Assembly (NCBI RefSeq): GCF_015832195.1
Contig: NC_052017.1
Span: 55,210,152 to 55,274,151, forward strand
Origin: Motacilla alba alba
Taxonomy: Eukaryota; Chordata; Aves; Passeriformes; Motacillidae
Direction: 5' to 3'
DNA length: 64,000 nucleotides
The notes beneath the pieces were generated by a model. That model was not told the origin of the DNA. It ran no database searches and was given only the letters and a program-made list of their open reading frames with translations. Position numbers and translations under genes: made by a program. The number at the start of each line of letters is the position of its first letter. The first letter of the stretch is position 1. Positions 11,929 to 23,310 of this stretch are shown here, one piece after another.

Positions 11929-13099
11929 GTGTGTAACCTTGCTCCTGTCCCTTCACTCTATGAGCTGCCATTGCAATCAACTGCCCTGATTTCCCCCCTC
12001 TTCAGTGTATGTCTTTCTTGTGGCTTAAAGACCCATATCTGCATTGTCAACACTGCAGCTCACCTCGTGAGGTGACTTTGTGCAGGGAAAGTGCAGTCTG
12101 GAGGAGTTCCAAGAGGGAGGAGGGTGGCATCAGCCTGAGTCATACCTTCTAAGGCAAGGAGCATAAATGGTCGTAGCCATGTAGTCAGATACACTCTCAG
12201 TGCTCCCTTAGTCACTAATGTCATAGAGAATGTAATGAGAGTAATTGGGAGGCACTTGCTTCTCCATGCCTAGAAGTATGAATGGGATTGAAACAGATTT
12301 AATAGCTGGAAAGAATAAGCACACTTTTGTGACATTATTTAGGGTTATGCAAATGTGCAAAGAATCACCACAATTTGCCTGGAGTTTAGGTGTAGGAAGT
12401 CTTGAACCATTCAACCTGTACTGCTGTTTTAGAGATACTGCTATTTTAGTAGTTTAATTGACAAGGCATATCTTGGAATTCAAATGCCACGTGGCTAGTG
12501 ATCCCTAGAGTAGGGCTATCAAGTCAGGATTCACTCTCCCAGGTGACTTCTTTGCTCTTGGGCAAACAAAGACCAAACACTAATATCTTTCTATGTCAGT
12601 AATCTTGCTGCCTTTGTTAAAATGTTCACAATAAAGCATCAAAAGTCAACTGTAGGATCTGTAACAGAAATGAATGCCTAACCCTCGGGTGAGGTCACCA
12701 AGCCCTTGACAGAGACTGACCTGTGCCTAATACCTGCCATTGGTGAAATTTAGGAGACTCCTTCTGTGACATATTTGATTTCTAGAATTGGCTGACTCTC
12801 CAGTAATATTTAGGGAGTGGAGATACACAAAAAAAGTAGTTACATCACTTAGTGAGCATGAATGCCAAAAAATAAGATGGGGGGGAAAGCAGCCCTTTAT
12901 TTCTAATACTGGCTCAGGTTTGTACTCTTTGCTTTAACCTTGGTTGTAATGGAGTGGCAGAGATGGGAAGGATAAGGTATTCAAGCTTAGTTTTTCCAGG
13001 GTAGCCCTGTTATCTGACTTTCAGCCATTATTTTTTCTTATCTGTATTTGAGTGTATGGGATGCTGATTTCTTCTATGTTTTGTGATATTATGTCCTAG
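11929..13099. other. Intron B-C
   Basis: A 1171-bp intron with GT and AG ends. It contains no recognisable repeat or RNA gene. Confidence 0.85.
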
Positions 13100-13275
13100 T
13101 TTGAATAGCATTAGTCCCTCTGAAGTAAAAAGATCAAGTGTCAAGAGCACCGGGTCCAAAGGAAATGCCTCACTCAACTGCTCCATACTCACTGTGGACT
13201 TCAAATGTTTTAAAGCCACCTGGACTGAGGTGGTGCAGCAGAACAGGGAGAAATGGAAAGCACAAGCCACCAAAG
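13100..13275 (+). CDS. PDE1C: PDE1C coding exon C: post-catalytic helix region
   Basis: A 176-bp exon following TATGTCCTAG and ending at GGTAAC (donor 13276). It completes the split Ser/Arg codon and encodes LNSISPSEVKRSS, a Ser/Gly/Lys-rich linker, then DFKCFKATWTEVVQQNREKW. The FKATWTEVV...NRE(R/K)W segment, following the Ser-rich LNSIS...KRS linker, is the part that best separates PDE1C from PDE1A and PDE1B. It ends ATK plus one base, joined by exon D. One serine-rich stretch could be a phosphorylation target, but this is inference. No disabling change is seen. Confidence 0.94.
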
Positions 13276-14826
13276 GTAACAGCCAGGCTTCTCTTAGTGA
13301 AAGAATAAAATTCTGTTGACCTCTTCTTCTTCAAACTCATCTTTAGTCTAATCATTCTCAAACTGTTAGTTTGAAAGAATCCACCTGTTGAGTTCAATAA
13401 TCCACTCTGAATTCAGAAAGACAGGAACATTGTGACTCATCTGTGCTTTATTTTCATCTTATGCTAAGTGTACATAACAAAGAGAATGTGAACAATGGGA
13501 AGAGAAAAAATTTAAAGGGAATTCCCCTAAAGTCACAGATCAGACTCAGCGGGTGCAAAAATAGTTGAAATGGTATTTGTAAATATAGATTTATCTATAT
13601 TTATAGATATAGATATATTTATATATTTATTCATTGTTCAGGTTGAAAGGGGGTGGTACTTTTAGAGATCGGTGGTAGTTGGAGGATAGTTCAGAGGACT
13701 GTTCCTCTTACGACAGAACATTCTCTACTCACAGCTGGTTTCATATTTCTGGTGATAACTTGGAAAATTAATTAGAAAGTAAGCTGAAACTGTGTGTGAT
13801 GTCATCAGTCGGGGAAGGACTGCTAACATTTCAGAAGAATATGAGGGCTGTGTTGGTTGAAAGTTGACCAGGGTTCAATACTGTCATGAAACTGAAAAAC
13901 ATCCTGACCAACATCCCACCACCACTGAAAAAAGCCAACAAAGCAAAGCAGCATTCCCCCCATACATACACTAAAAAAATCCCTCAAAAGACTTTGCTTC
14001 TAAGACCCCTTTGGCATTCTTCTCATCTTTTCAGCAGTGACAAGGCCCTCAGTGTTATTCCATGTCCAGTTTTGGCCACTGCAGTTGAAAAAACATATGA
14101 ACCAGTTGTAGACAATGCAGAGTACAGAAATGAAAATTATGATAACTTGTTTTTAGCTAAGAAAGTATATAGCTGAAAGCAGTTTTTTGAAGACTACTGC
14201 AGCTGCAAAATAAGGAAAATATTTTTATTCAAATATCCTGGACCATTAAGAGGAGAAACAATTGGCAGGTTATTTTAGACATTATTATAATGTATAATAA
14301 TTAGACATTAGCAAATCTCTATTATTGGAGTTCTTTTGGAAATACTGAGAGCCATCTTTTGAGAATTATTTCGGTATAATTTTCCCTCAGTTCAAGGGTA
14401 TGAATGATTGCGCAAGGTATCCTAGAGCCCTTAGGTGATTTAGACCAGATTTGGAGCAAAAAAAGAAGGAATATATCACTGTTTTTTCTTTTCTCCATGA
14501 AACTGTGATACAATTTATTCTCTGATCTGAATGGTTGTTGCTCAATCCCTTATTTAATGGAGCTGTTTTATTTCTTGTACATGGAAAGAGTTTGATTTAA
14601 ATGTAATATATGACTGTGACTTTAGGGATTTGGCACAGTTCTCCAAAGTGCCAGAGCAGATTTTTCCTCTCCAACTGAAAGACCTATCTAAAGATGCAGG
14701 AAATCATGTCATTCAAAATAAGTTTTCCTTTATGATTAAAACTTGCCATTAAGGAAAAACACTTTATAGGCATTCCACGAAGATGAAAACAAAAGCATAA
14801 TTCAAAATCTATTTCCCACGGAATTT

Positions 14827-14972
14827 TTTTTGGTTGGTTGGTTTTGGTGCTTTTTTTGTGTGTGGGTTGTTTTGGTTTTTTTTCTGTTGTGTGTTTTGGG
14901 GGGTTTTTTTGCTTGTTTTTGCTTTTTTTGTGGGTTTTTGTTTGGTTGGTTTTGTTTGGTTTTTTTGTTTTA
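14827..14972. repeat. T-rich/G-run low-complexity tract
   Basis: About 145 bp made almost entirely of T runs broken by short G runs (ggttggttggtt, ggggggttttttt). The complementary strand is A/C only. It is probably an expanded simple sequence. Confidence 0.85.
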
Positions 14973-15755
14973 CTTAATATCTAGCAGTTCCCTGTGGACC
15001 AAATTAAAACTAACCAAAAAAGCAAAGCATGTAACATGTTCAGTGTCTTGTGATATAAGCAGGATGAGTGAATGAAGTTACAATACAGGTAACTAGTTTT
15101 AAGAATTTAATTTCACCATGTACCATATCTATTTTCTTGACTAAGCATAAACTGTATAAAAATCCTATGTGCAAGACAGACCTGTGCGGAACTTTTACAT
15201 AATTTATGTTTTTCAAGGTACATTTTGCAGCATAAGCATGCATATTTTTTAATCCTGAAAGAGTTATACAAACGTACAGCCCAGCATATCTTTGTATGGG
15301 CTAAGGACTAATTAACTGGTTTCGGACTCCAGACCACTTGCATCAGTATCTTTGCTCAGCTGCTATTTTCTCTTGACTTGCAGCAAGTTTCTGCATCACC
15401 CTCCTTGCCTGTCTTGTAGCAAGGCCTACCACACAGCAGGGGCTTAAATTGCTGACCCTTGACAAACTAGTGTCTTGCAGTGAAGATGCATTGCCAATAA
15501 AACCAATTATTATTAAGAGAATACACAAACATTTACTGTTTGTTGACAGCAAATAGAAATTGGGGATCAGAAAGGAAGGGACCTATTAGCACTATTTTTG
15601 TAGCTAATACTATAATAAATTATTTTTAAAATACTGTATTCCCTTTGGTAATGGCATTGTCCCTAGAAGCCTCAGTGAGCTGTTTTTACCCTGAGTATGA
15701 TATTTATAAAAAAATTCTCATACTGTGTGAGACAATTGAGATAATTACTGACTGG

Positions 15756-15880
15756 TTTTTTGGGGGGGTTTTTTTGGGTTTTTTTGGGTTTTTTTTTTTG
15801 TTTTTGTTTTTTTGGGGTTGTTTTGTTTTGTTTTGTTTTGTTTTGTTGGTTTTTTTTTGTTTGTTTGTTGTTTTTTTGCC
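15756..15880. repeat. T-rich tract with G runs, then (TTTTG)n and (TTTG)n
   Basis: A run of 7 G at 15762-15768 is followed by 7 T, GGG, 7 T and GGG, then (GTTTT)n and (GTTT)n. The G runs at 15762-15788 could form a G-quadruplex on the sense strand of PDE1C pre-mRNA. Confidence 0.85.
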
Positions 15881-16564
15881 TAAATGGTCATCATTAAAGA
15901 ACAACAAACAAAAGAACTGACAAAACAAACACTCTAATGCACAAAGCATCATTTAGATAAAGTATTTTCTGACACTACTTTTGACAAGAGACACTTGTGC
16001 AGTGATGTTGTAGCAAGCCCAATTCTCCTGAGACAAAGCTCTGTCCTGGGGTTCAGGTGCAGAATAAAGCTTTTTGTTTCAGATCCCCAAATGAGAGGAA
16101 TCCTTCTGTATACCATGAGACCCTGAGATTAGCTCAGTTGTTTAGACCATGGGCTTGACCTCAGAATGGCTCATTCACTCAAGATTTGCATTCTATGGAT
16201 CCCTTCAAACTCAGAATATTCCGTGAAATCTGTGAGACATCCCTACAGCCTTCAGTATCTAGTATCTCTTTTTGCCATTCAAGAATTTTGAGTTCGTCTT
16301 TTCAAGGCGAACTTTAAATGGGAAGAAAAGGACATACACATAAAATACATTTAGGACAACCAGGGGGGTTGTTCTCAGAATATTTTGTTAAATGTCCTCT
16401 TACGTTCTTTTTCCGTTGTCAGATCATTTCCTACATTTATCTAAGTAAATTCGTTTGTATGTGAAAAGCTAAAGTAGATTTAGATACATGAGTTGTTCTT
16501 GTCAAATTGACTGATAGTTGTGACTTCTTTCCTTGCTTGGCTTCTCTCTTTGCTGAGGATGCAG

Positions 16565-16861
16565 AAGAAAAGGCTAAGAGAGAAGCAGAGGAAAATGCTT
16601 ATCAGGGAACAGATGAAAAGGAAAGAGATGAACAGGATGGGAAGCCAGGTGAAGATGTCACAGAAGCAAAGACAGAAAAGAGCAAAGAACCAAATCCTGG
16701 GGAAATCAAAAGGACAGATTCCAGTAAGAACCCTGTAAATGGCACTTGGCAAAGTGGTAGGAGCAAACACGAAGCCTATCAAGGGAAAAAGGCAGCTAGG
16801 ACAGATACGAAAATGGATCCTCATCATACTGTGGGAGAAGAGAAACAGCATGTCCAGAATG
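16565..16861 (+). CDS. PDE1C: PDE1C coding exon D: charged C-terminal tail
   Basis: A 297-bp exon. The acceptor is the AG of GATGCAG (16563-16564): it is the one that keeps phase, since using the earlier CTGAG would put a stop in frame after seven codons. It reads EEKAKREAEENAYQG, then about 80 residues rich in Glu, Lys, Asp and Ser, ending HVQNG, with a GGTGAGT donor at 16862. EEKAK(K/R)EAEE is the start of the PDE1C-specific tail as I know it. The rest is low complexity and probably disordered, with some coiled-coil tendency at the start. Such tails diverge quickly between species, so weaker similarity here is expected. Confidence 0.92.
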
Positions 16862-19800
16862 GTGAGTTCTCTTCTACTGAAACATAAATCCAGCCCTAAA
16901 ACCAGTAACTCACTTTAGTGATGGGGGAACCTGATGTTCTGAAAAAGCATTCCTGGGCCCAGGGTCTCTTCCTGAACATAGGCATAGTCACCTATATATG
17001 GGAATCAGAAACTAAATTAAATTCCAAGTAGTGTTCTTCTGTAGATGGGGTTCACCATCCCTGCTTGGAAAAAAGGAAAAAATAGCTTTTTCATGGAACT
17101 GAAGTAGCCTCTTATGTTACAGAGCATGGAAAGCTGAAACAAAGAACTTGCTTCAATGAACATCGTCATTGCTTGAGTAACTGACAGGAGAAGCCAAAGT
17201 TGGCTTCTAAACCCATTTTAAAGTGAATTAAATGCATCTTTGATTTGAGCCTCAGATCAAAATATTTTTCATAACAGAGAATGTTTCTCCACTCTTTTTT
17301 TAGGATTTATTTTATCTATCCTTCCTTTGTTCAGTTTATTTTTTTATAAGGACAATCACTAGCCTTTATTTTTTGAGGGTTTTTTTGACAGAAATTTTAT
17401 TCCAGTTTTTTTAACTTGCTGTGGAACTGAGTTAAAATAAGAAACCTATTCTGCACCCAAAAGAAGGTGGAAAACATGTTTTCAAATTCCATTAAACATT
17501 AAAAAAACTTATTAAACCCAACAGAAGAAATCACTTGTCTCTTGGCCATTACACAGTCCTTTCCTGCACAGCTCCTGCTCCCTGGAGCCAATATAAAAAA
17601 ATAGCATTACAGCCACATGTTGGCCACAAACTTGGCTAGTATCATGCAGCCCAAAAGCAGCAGAAAAACCACTTAGAAGCCTCATTTTAGAAAAAGACTG
17701 AATGGGCATTTAGGCTTTGAAAGTCCAGGCTCAAGCAGTTTAGATGGCAGGAGATGCAGAAATTCTGTTTAAAACATTCCTGATATCATTCTTAGGGTTG
17801 TTGGCCTTTCCCAGTAATTCCTTTGTAATTAGGGTTTTTTTTTTTAGATTGGAAGGGTTGTGGGATCAAAGCTGTCATTCTCTCCAGTGTATGGGATTTT
17901 TCTTCAGACAATGTTACACGCGTGAACATGAATGGGTCCCTCAGGAAGACAAAAAAGGTCACGGACATATGAAATGCGAGTTAGACTGCACCAGACTTTT
18001 CTTCCGCAATCTTTTATTTGCATGCTTCTAACAATATGGGAATAAGTGTGCTCGAGTGGTTTTGCTAGTACTTTTTTTGACAATGTATCTCTGCTGCAGG
18101 TGTCAAAATTGCTCTGAAAGGAATTATAATGATTTCTGAAAATTAGTGTCATCCTCAGGAAAAGAAATTCTTCTACTTTATTTATGGGATAAGACCTTTA
18201 GGAGGAGCAATCACTGCAGAGTCTCTGGGGACTGATGAACTCTTAACATTCATATATCTAGATTTACCACAGCTTCCTTTATGGCTATATGTTAATATCT
18301 CATCTAATATATTTGTCTGATTATTTCTCTGCCTCTGTAATCCCTTTCAAAAAGATCATTACAATCATTATTCTGCTGTGATGCTGGCAGTATGACAGGG
18401 TAGATATTACATTACTTAAAAGTCCTCTTTTCATAATATTCACTGAAAGTTCAAAAATTGTGTTACCAGGTGAGTTTGAAGTCTCTCTGTCATACACTGC
18501 CCTGTGCTTTCTCTGAGAGATCAAACTCTGAAACAGTGCATGTGTAGACGTTCAGCATTTTTTCCTGCACCCACACAGGGTCAAGCAACTTGTTTATGCA
18601 ATGGTCAAAAAAGCTTTGTTAGCTCATCATTACCATCAGCTGTATGATGGTGGAGGAAATGCAAGAATACTTTTGTGCTTTGCTCTGTGCATATTAGTTT
18701 CAGTTGCTGAAGACTATGCCCTTTTTTTTAAAGACCACCTTAATCAAACAGACACCTAAACCTGTTGGATCTGCTCATAACCTCTCTGTACAAAGACCCC
18801 AAGTCAGTGGCAGTGTGATTAGCTGTGGAGGGTGCTGGTTGTCCTGTATTATCTCACATTCTTTTTTTCACCCACACAGTGAGCTTAGGAAGATAAACAT
18901 GAAAAATTTTGAATAAAAACTGAACAGAACATGCTTTGCTTCCATCTTGTTAAATATTTTAGGGTTTAAAAACCACTCCTCTTTTATAGAATGATGAAAC
19001 TTAATTGGAGAGAGAACTGATCCACTACCATCCGAGAATAATAAGTATGCTAATGGTTAAGGCACATTGTGGAAGAGGTAGATCTCATTTCTCTACAATT
19101 TTTCTTTTTTTGAGCTGTTCCAAAAATAAATAACCACTGCCCATGAGTATTTGGAAGGCAGATAATATCCTCTTTAACACTTAATACCTTTAATCTTGAT
19201 CCAAAGGCTGGGAAGTAGTTATAGTACCAAAAATAGTAATACAAATGGAATAAGCATCACTGTAATACAGCCTCACATGTTCAAAATTCTGAAGTGAGAC
19301 TTGTACAGCTTTTTGTGTTGAGGTGTACATCACAAAAGGAAAAAGACCCTTCTTGCTGTTTGGATACTGCAGCTGAAATAGCTCTGTTCTGCTACAGCTT
19401 TCCATTTAAGTTTTTATTTGATCTAGCATTCAACATTCTCATTCAAATAAGGGATGGTCTGGTAAGGTCTGATGTCTTGGCTGTATGGCTAATAGAGGAC
19501 CGAAAAAAGAGTCACTCTTGGCTGACATTCCTAGCTTCATAAAATACACCCCATCTTAAGTTGCTATTTTCATTTTGCATGAACCATTGCTCTGCCAAAG
19601 GCCTTGATTTTTTTGTTTGCTACATAGACTCTAAAGGCAATGATCAATGCTAGGATGATTGTTCCCTGATACCAACACAAATGAATCAGTGGATAAAAGG
19701 AACCTGGTAAGAGAAAATAAGGCAAAATTACAAAGGCATGTTTAGGGAATCTAAGATGGTTCTTTAAAACAGACATTTATGATGAAGCCTTGCAGGTTCT

Positions 19801-20134
19801 TATTTCTTTGGAAAGGATGAATGTTTCAGACTCTGAAATGAAGCTTATGATCAAGTTTTTAATGGCCAACATACAGTCAGAGGCATTGTGAGTTTGCATA
19901 TAACTTTAAAAGGTTTTGATAATTAGAAGAAATTTATAAGCAGATTTTGAAACTTGCTTATCTGTAGGAGTTGGATACATTTTTTCTGGTGCTTTGTTCT
20001 ATTGAAATGTGTTAATTAAGTTCTTTTTGAACTCAGACCTTTCCTACTAAAGAACAATATCTTCTTTGGTGTTGCAATTTCATTGAGTTACAAGTATTAA
20101 AATGCTTATAGTGTTTCTTATTGCTTCTTTCTAG
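16862..20134. other. Intron D-E
   Basis: A 3273-bp AT-rich intron between a strong GTGAGT donor and a TTGCTTCTTTCTAG acceptor. I recognise no transposon or RNA gene. ORFs here are short and without protein character. Confidence 0.75.
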
Positions 20135-20209
20135 GTGAATTAAAGGAAGACAACAAATTGGACAGAAAAGATAAGTGTCGTTTGGGGGATGAATCAAAGA
20201 AAACAGATG
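20135..20209 (+). CDS. PDE1C: PDE1C coding exon E: tail continuation
   Basis: A 75-bp exon after TTCTTTCTAG with a GTAAGG donor at 20210. It completes a Gly codon and reads GELKEDNKLDRKDK and then LGDESKKTD plus one base. DSKKTD-like wording at this place is typical of the PDE1C tail just before the terminal exon. Together exons A-E give 751 nt of continuous frame. The protein cannot end here, because the donor is strong and the phase is open; the last exon was not found downstream in this window. Confidence 0.9.
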
Positions 20210-23015
20210 GTAAGGATAACATTTTCTTGCATTTTTGACACCCATTTTTATATGCAATCTATTGTTTCCTAAACATCTCCAGTTTATTCTAAAACCAAAA
20301 AAATTGTGTGGTAACCAGAAGTGAATTAAACAGAAACAGTCATTAGATTTGAAAAATGCCATTGAGCATTATGAGGGAAAATCATTCCTTTCACATAATG
20401 CCTAGTACTACTAAGTTTTGCTGGTAAGCCTTATCCATCAAATTTTGTGCAGAGCCTGAAAGAAAAATCCTGGATTATTAGAGTTGCTTAGGAAATGCAG
20501 ATTTCTGAGATTCTATCCTTCTGACTTTCTTCTGGCTGTATTCTTCTGTCTGTAAGAAAAGGACACATTGGACATGAAGAAAACAGACTGAAAAAAATGC
20601 TGCACAAGAGGTTCTATTAAGGATGCTATTGAAAAGGGAGGCTGCTGAAACATTTTTAAACTGTAGCAATCCCAAGCCACTGGATGGTTTCATGGGCATC
20701 TGGGAATAATTTCAAGTGAGTCTGAACCTAGTGTAGAGGTCCACAGACATTTTAGCAGCCTCAGCAGTTTGGAAAAACATCTCTATGTTCTGCAGTGTGT
20801 TTACACTTTTGCACTTCCTCACCTGTGTACCACAGGCCTATGAGACGGTATCTGAACCCACATTGCTTTAAAGACTATTGATGAATTATTAAGTAGAAAA
20901 ATAAATGTGAACAAATTTTCTAGCATTTTCTTTGTGCATGTATCAGTGAAATTCACTGAAATGTAACTATTCCTAAATATATATAATACAGTACTTTGTT
21001 TTGATGGTCAAAACCATCAAAATTATTTAAATTCCTACTGCCCTAGTAGCAAAGTGGTAAGAAAATATAATACCTCAACTAAACACATAGTAAAATTTCA
21101 TCTAGAAGCATGTATTAATTTCAGACACATAATCATGTACTTTTTCTTAAGAGGCCCCTTAGTAATAATTGTTTAGAAAAACTCAGTTCTTTTAAGAGGT
21201 CATGTTACTTATATACTTGAGTTAAACGTCTGTCAGGAAAAACAGTCTTGAACAAGTACCAATCACAGCTCTTACTGCAGTCATGCAGAAACTAAGCCTA
21301 AATACTGAAATAACATGTGACTCTTCAGATTTTCAGGAGTATATGCAGTTCCGTATGTAACTATCAAGACTCCAGAAAGATTAAGGAGCAGAATGACTGC
21401 TCTCTTTACTCTGATGGGTGGTGGCTGAGCAGCAGTTGTGCTGGAAGGGTACTTCCCTGCATGACCAGGTGAATGCAGAAACACTGGGGCTTTTTTAGGA
21501 GGACTCAAGAGCACCAGCTCAGCCAAGAGAGTAAACCCATGACTCTCTAACTTTGAAGAAAAAGTTGCATTTGAAGGCCTTCACTCTTAAGGTCTTAGAA
21601 AGATTAGGGCCATATATTTATTTGGGCTTGAGGACCAAGAAATAAATGTGTCATAGTAACTTAAGATTGAAGATTGAGGATGTGACTTTGGTCTTTGCAA
21701 GCTGCTTATCTTTGGTGTTATTTATATTTGTTATCTATTGTCCTGTAGGAGATAGCTAAGTTAATCTCTTTAGGGAAAAGACTAGTACCATGAGATCGAT
21801 TGATTACAGTGAATAAGCAACTCTAACCATGCAAAAACAATTTGTAGGCAGACTGCTTCTCATTCAGACAGTGTAGAGGCAGATTATAGCTAATTATCTA
21901 ATTGATAAAAATCAGAAAAAAATACTGTGAATTATGCACCTTACAAAGAAAAACACTGGAATGGCACTTCTGCTTTGCCAAATACTGCACAACCTGTTCT
22001 ATACATTACCCACTTCAGAGCGAATGTCCTTACCAGCCATGTGAGGGGTGTGGAGAAAGGAACACAATCCATGGATTATAAATAGCTGTTTGCAGACTAC
22101 TAAAATGTTTAATTGAACATATGCTTTCTCTTGTGCCAGTGCATAGTCTTTCACACGTCACATGCTGGAAAAAAGATTAAAGAATTAGAAAGATTGAGAT
22201 TATGGCTATAATGTTCTCACCACATGTAATTTGCTGGTGGGTGAAACTCAGCATGGACTTTTTTCAGGGTCAAGGGTACTTGGGTTTTAAAACCTCTGTT
22301 TTGTTCTTGGGAATATTTGTATTAAACAGGCCTATTTGTGTATGTTTAAAATAAGAGCTTTAGCTTTCTCACCACTACCCTTTTGCATTAGCTGAAGTCC
22401 TGAACCCAACTGACAACACTCTGTCCTACTGCACAGGCATCCTGCACCCAGAAAAGAAAGCTGCAGACAGTATTTTGCATAAATCTTTGTAGGATATGTA
22501 TCCAAGTCACTTTTAAAATTATATACAAAGGAAGTTATTGTAATATCTACTTATAGGCATATATACATGCCAAAATAATTCTACTACATGGGGAACCTAG
22601 TGACTAGTCTTCTTCTCATGTTAATCTGATCTTCATAATTTTGTTGTTGTTTGGTTTTTTTTTTTTTGGTTTTTTGTTTTTTTTTTTCCTGTGGGAGATA
22701 CTGCTTGTTACCCACTACTGCCCTTTCCCTCAGTTTCAAGAAAATAAATATGGGGATGCCATTACACAAATAAAGATACATACCTGTCAGAGACATCATG
22801 AGCACAAGTGTTTCCTGTGGGATAGAATATTGTTAAACCATTTTGGAAAACTGAATTTTCTCATGTGAAATCATTGCTTGGCAAGTATTTGAATGGAAAA
22901 TTATAAGCAGCCCATGGACATAATTTTTCTTTACATTCCAACCTTTCTTTTTGAAAAAATAATATTCTTTTCTAATAAAACTAACAGCAAATGAAAAAAA
23001 AATACTCTTCCCCAT
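20210..23015. other. Non-coding DNA after exon E, presumed intron
   Basis: AT-rich sequence with no exon or transposon that I recognise. Poly-T dominates about 22652-22688. It is presumed to be the intron leading to the missing terminal PDE1C exon. Confidence 0.5.
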
Positions 23016-23252
23016 TACAGACTTGACATAAGGAAGAAATTTTTTACAGTAATGGTGGCAAACCACTGGAACATTATGTCCACTGAGGTGGTAGAAACCT
23101 CATTCCCAGAAACATTCAAGGTCAGGTTGAACAGGGCTCTGAGCAACCTGATCTAGTTGTAGATGGCCCTGCTCACCATTATGGTGTTGGGCTCTTTGGC
23201 CTTTAAAGGGTCCCTTTTCAATCCAAACTATTCTGATTGTATGATCCCATGA
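23016..23252 (+). mobile_element. CR1 3' end fragment, plus strand
   Basis: The sequence runs from the ACTTGACATAAGGAAGAAAT region, through ccactggaaca and tcaaggtcaggttgaacagg, to cctttaaagg and attctgattgtatgatccc. This is the order of the CR1 3' UTR in sense orientation. It is 5'-truncated and diverged. Confidence 0.85.
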
Positions 23253-23285
23253 TTAACACTTTCACAGGTAATTTCTACCACATCC

Positions 23286-23310
23286 TTTTTTTTTTTTTTT
23301 TTTTTTTTTT
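23286..23310. repeat. Poly-T run, 25 nt
   Basis: Twenty-five uninterrupted T, a short distance after the CR1 fragment. Confidence 0.95.

Larger units (their letters stand above)
13276..16564. other. Intron C-D with low-complexity tracts
   Basis: A 3289-bp intron. It holds an A/T-only patch at about 13580-13632, a T-rich tract interrupted by G runs at about 14827-14972, and a second T/G tract at about 15756-15880. The ORFs over these tracts are low-complexity artefacts. No exon is recognised between C and D. Confidence 0.75.

Noticed and set aside
15645..15952. Phe/Leu- and Lys/Asn-rich frames on opposite strands
   Set aside because: They translate the T/G low-complexity tract.
16556..16564. 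Alternative acceptor CTGAG for exon D at about 16557
   Set aside because: Joining there with the single carried-over base gives an in-frame stop seven codons on. The AG of GATGCAG at 16563-16564 restores the known PDE1C frame.
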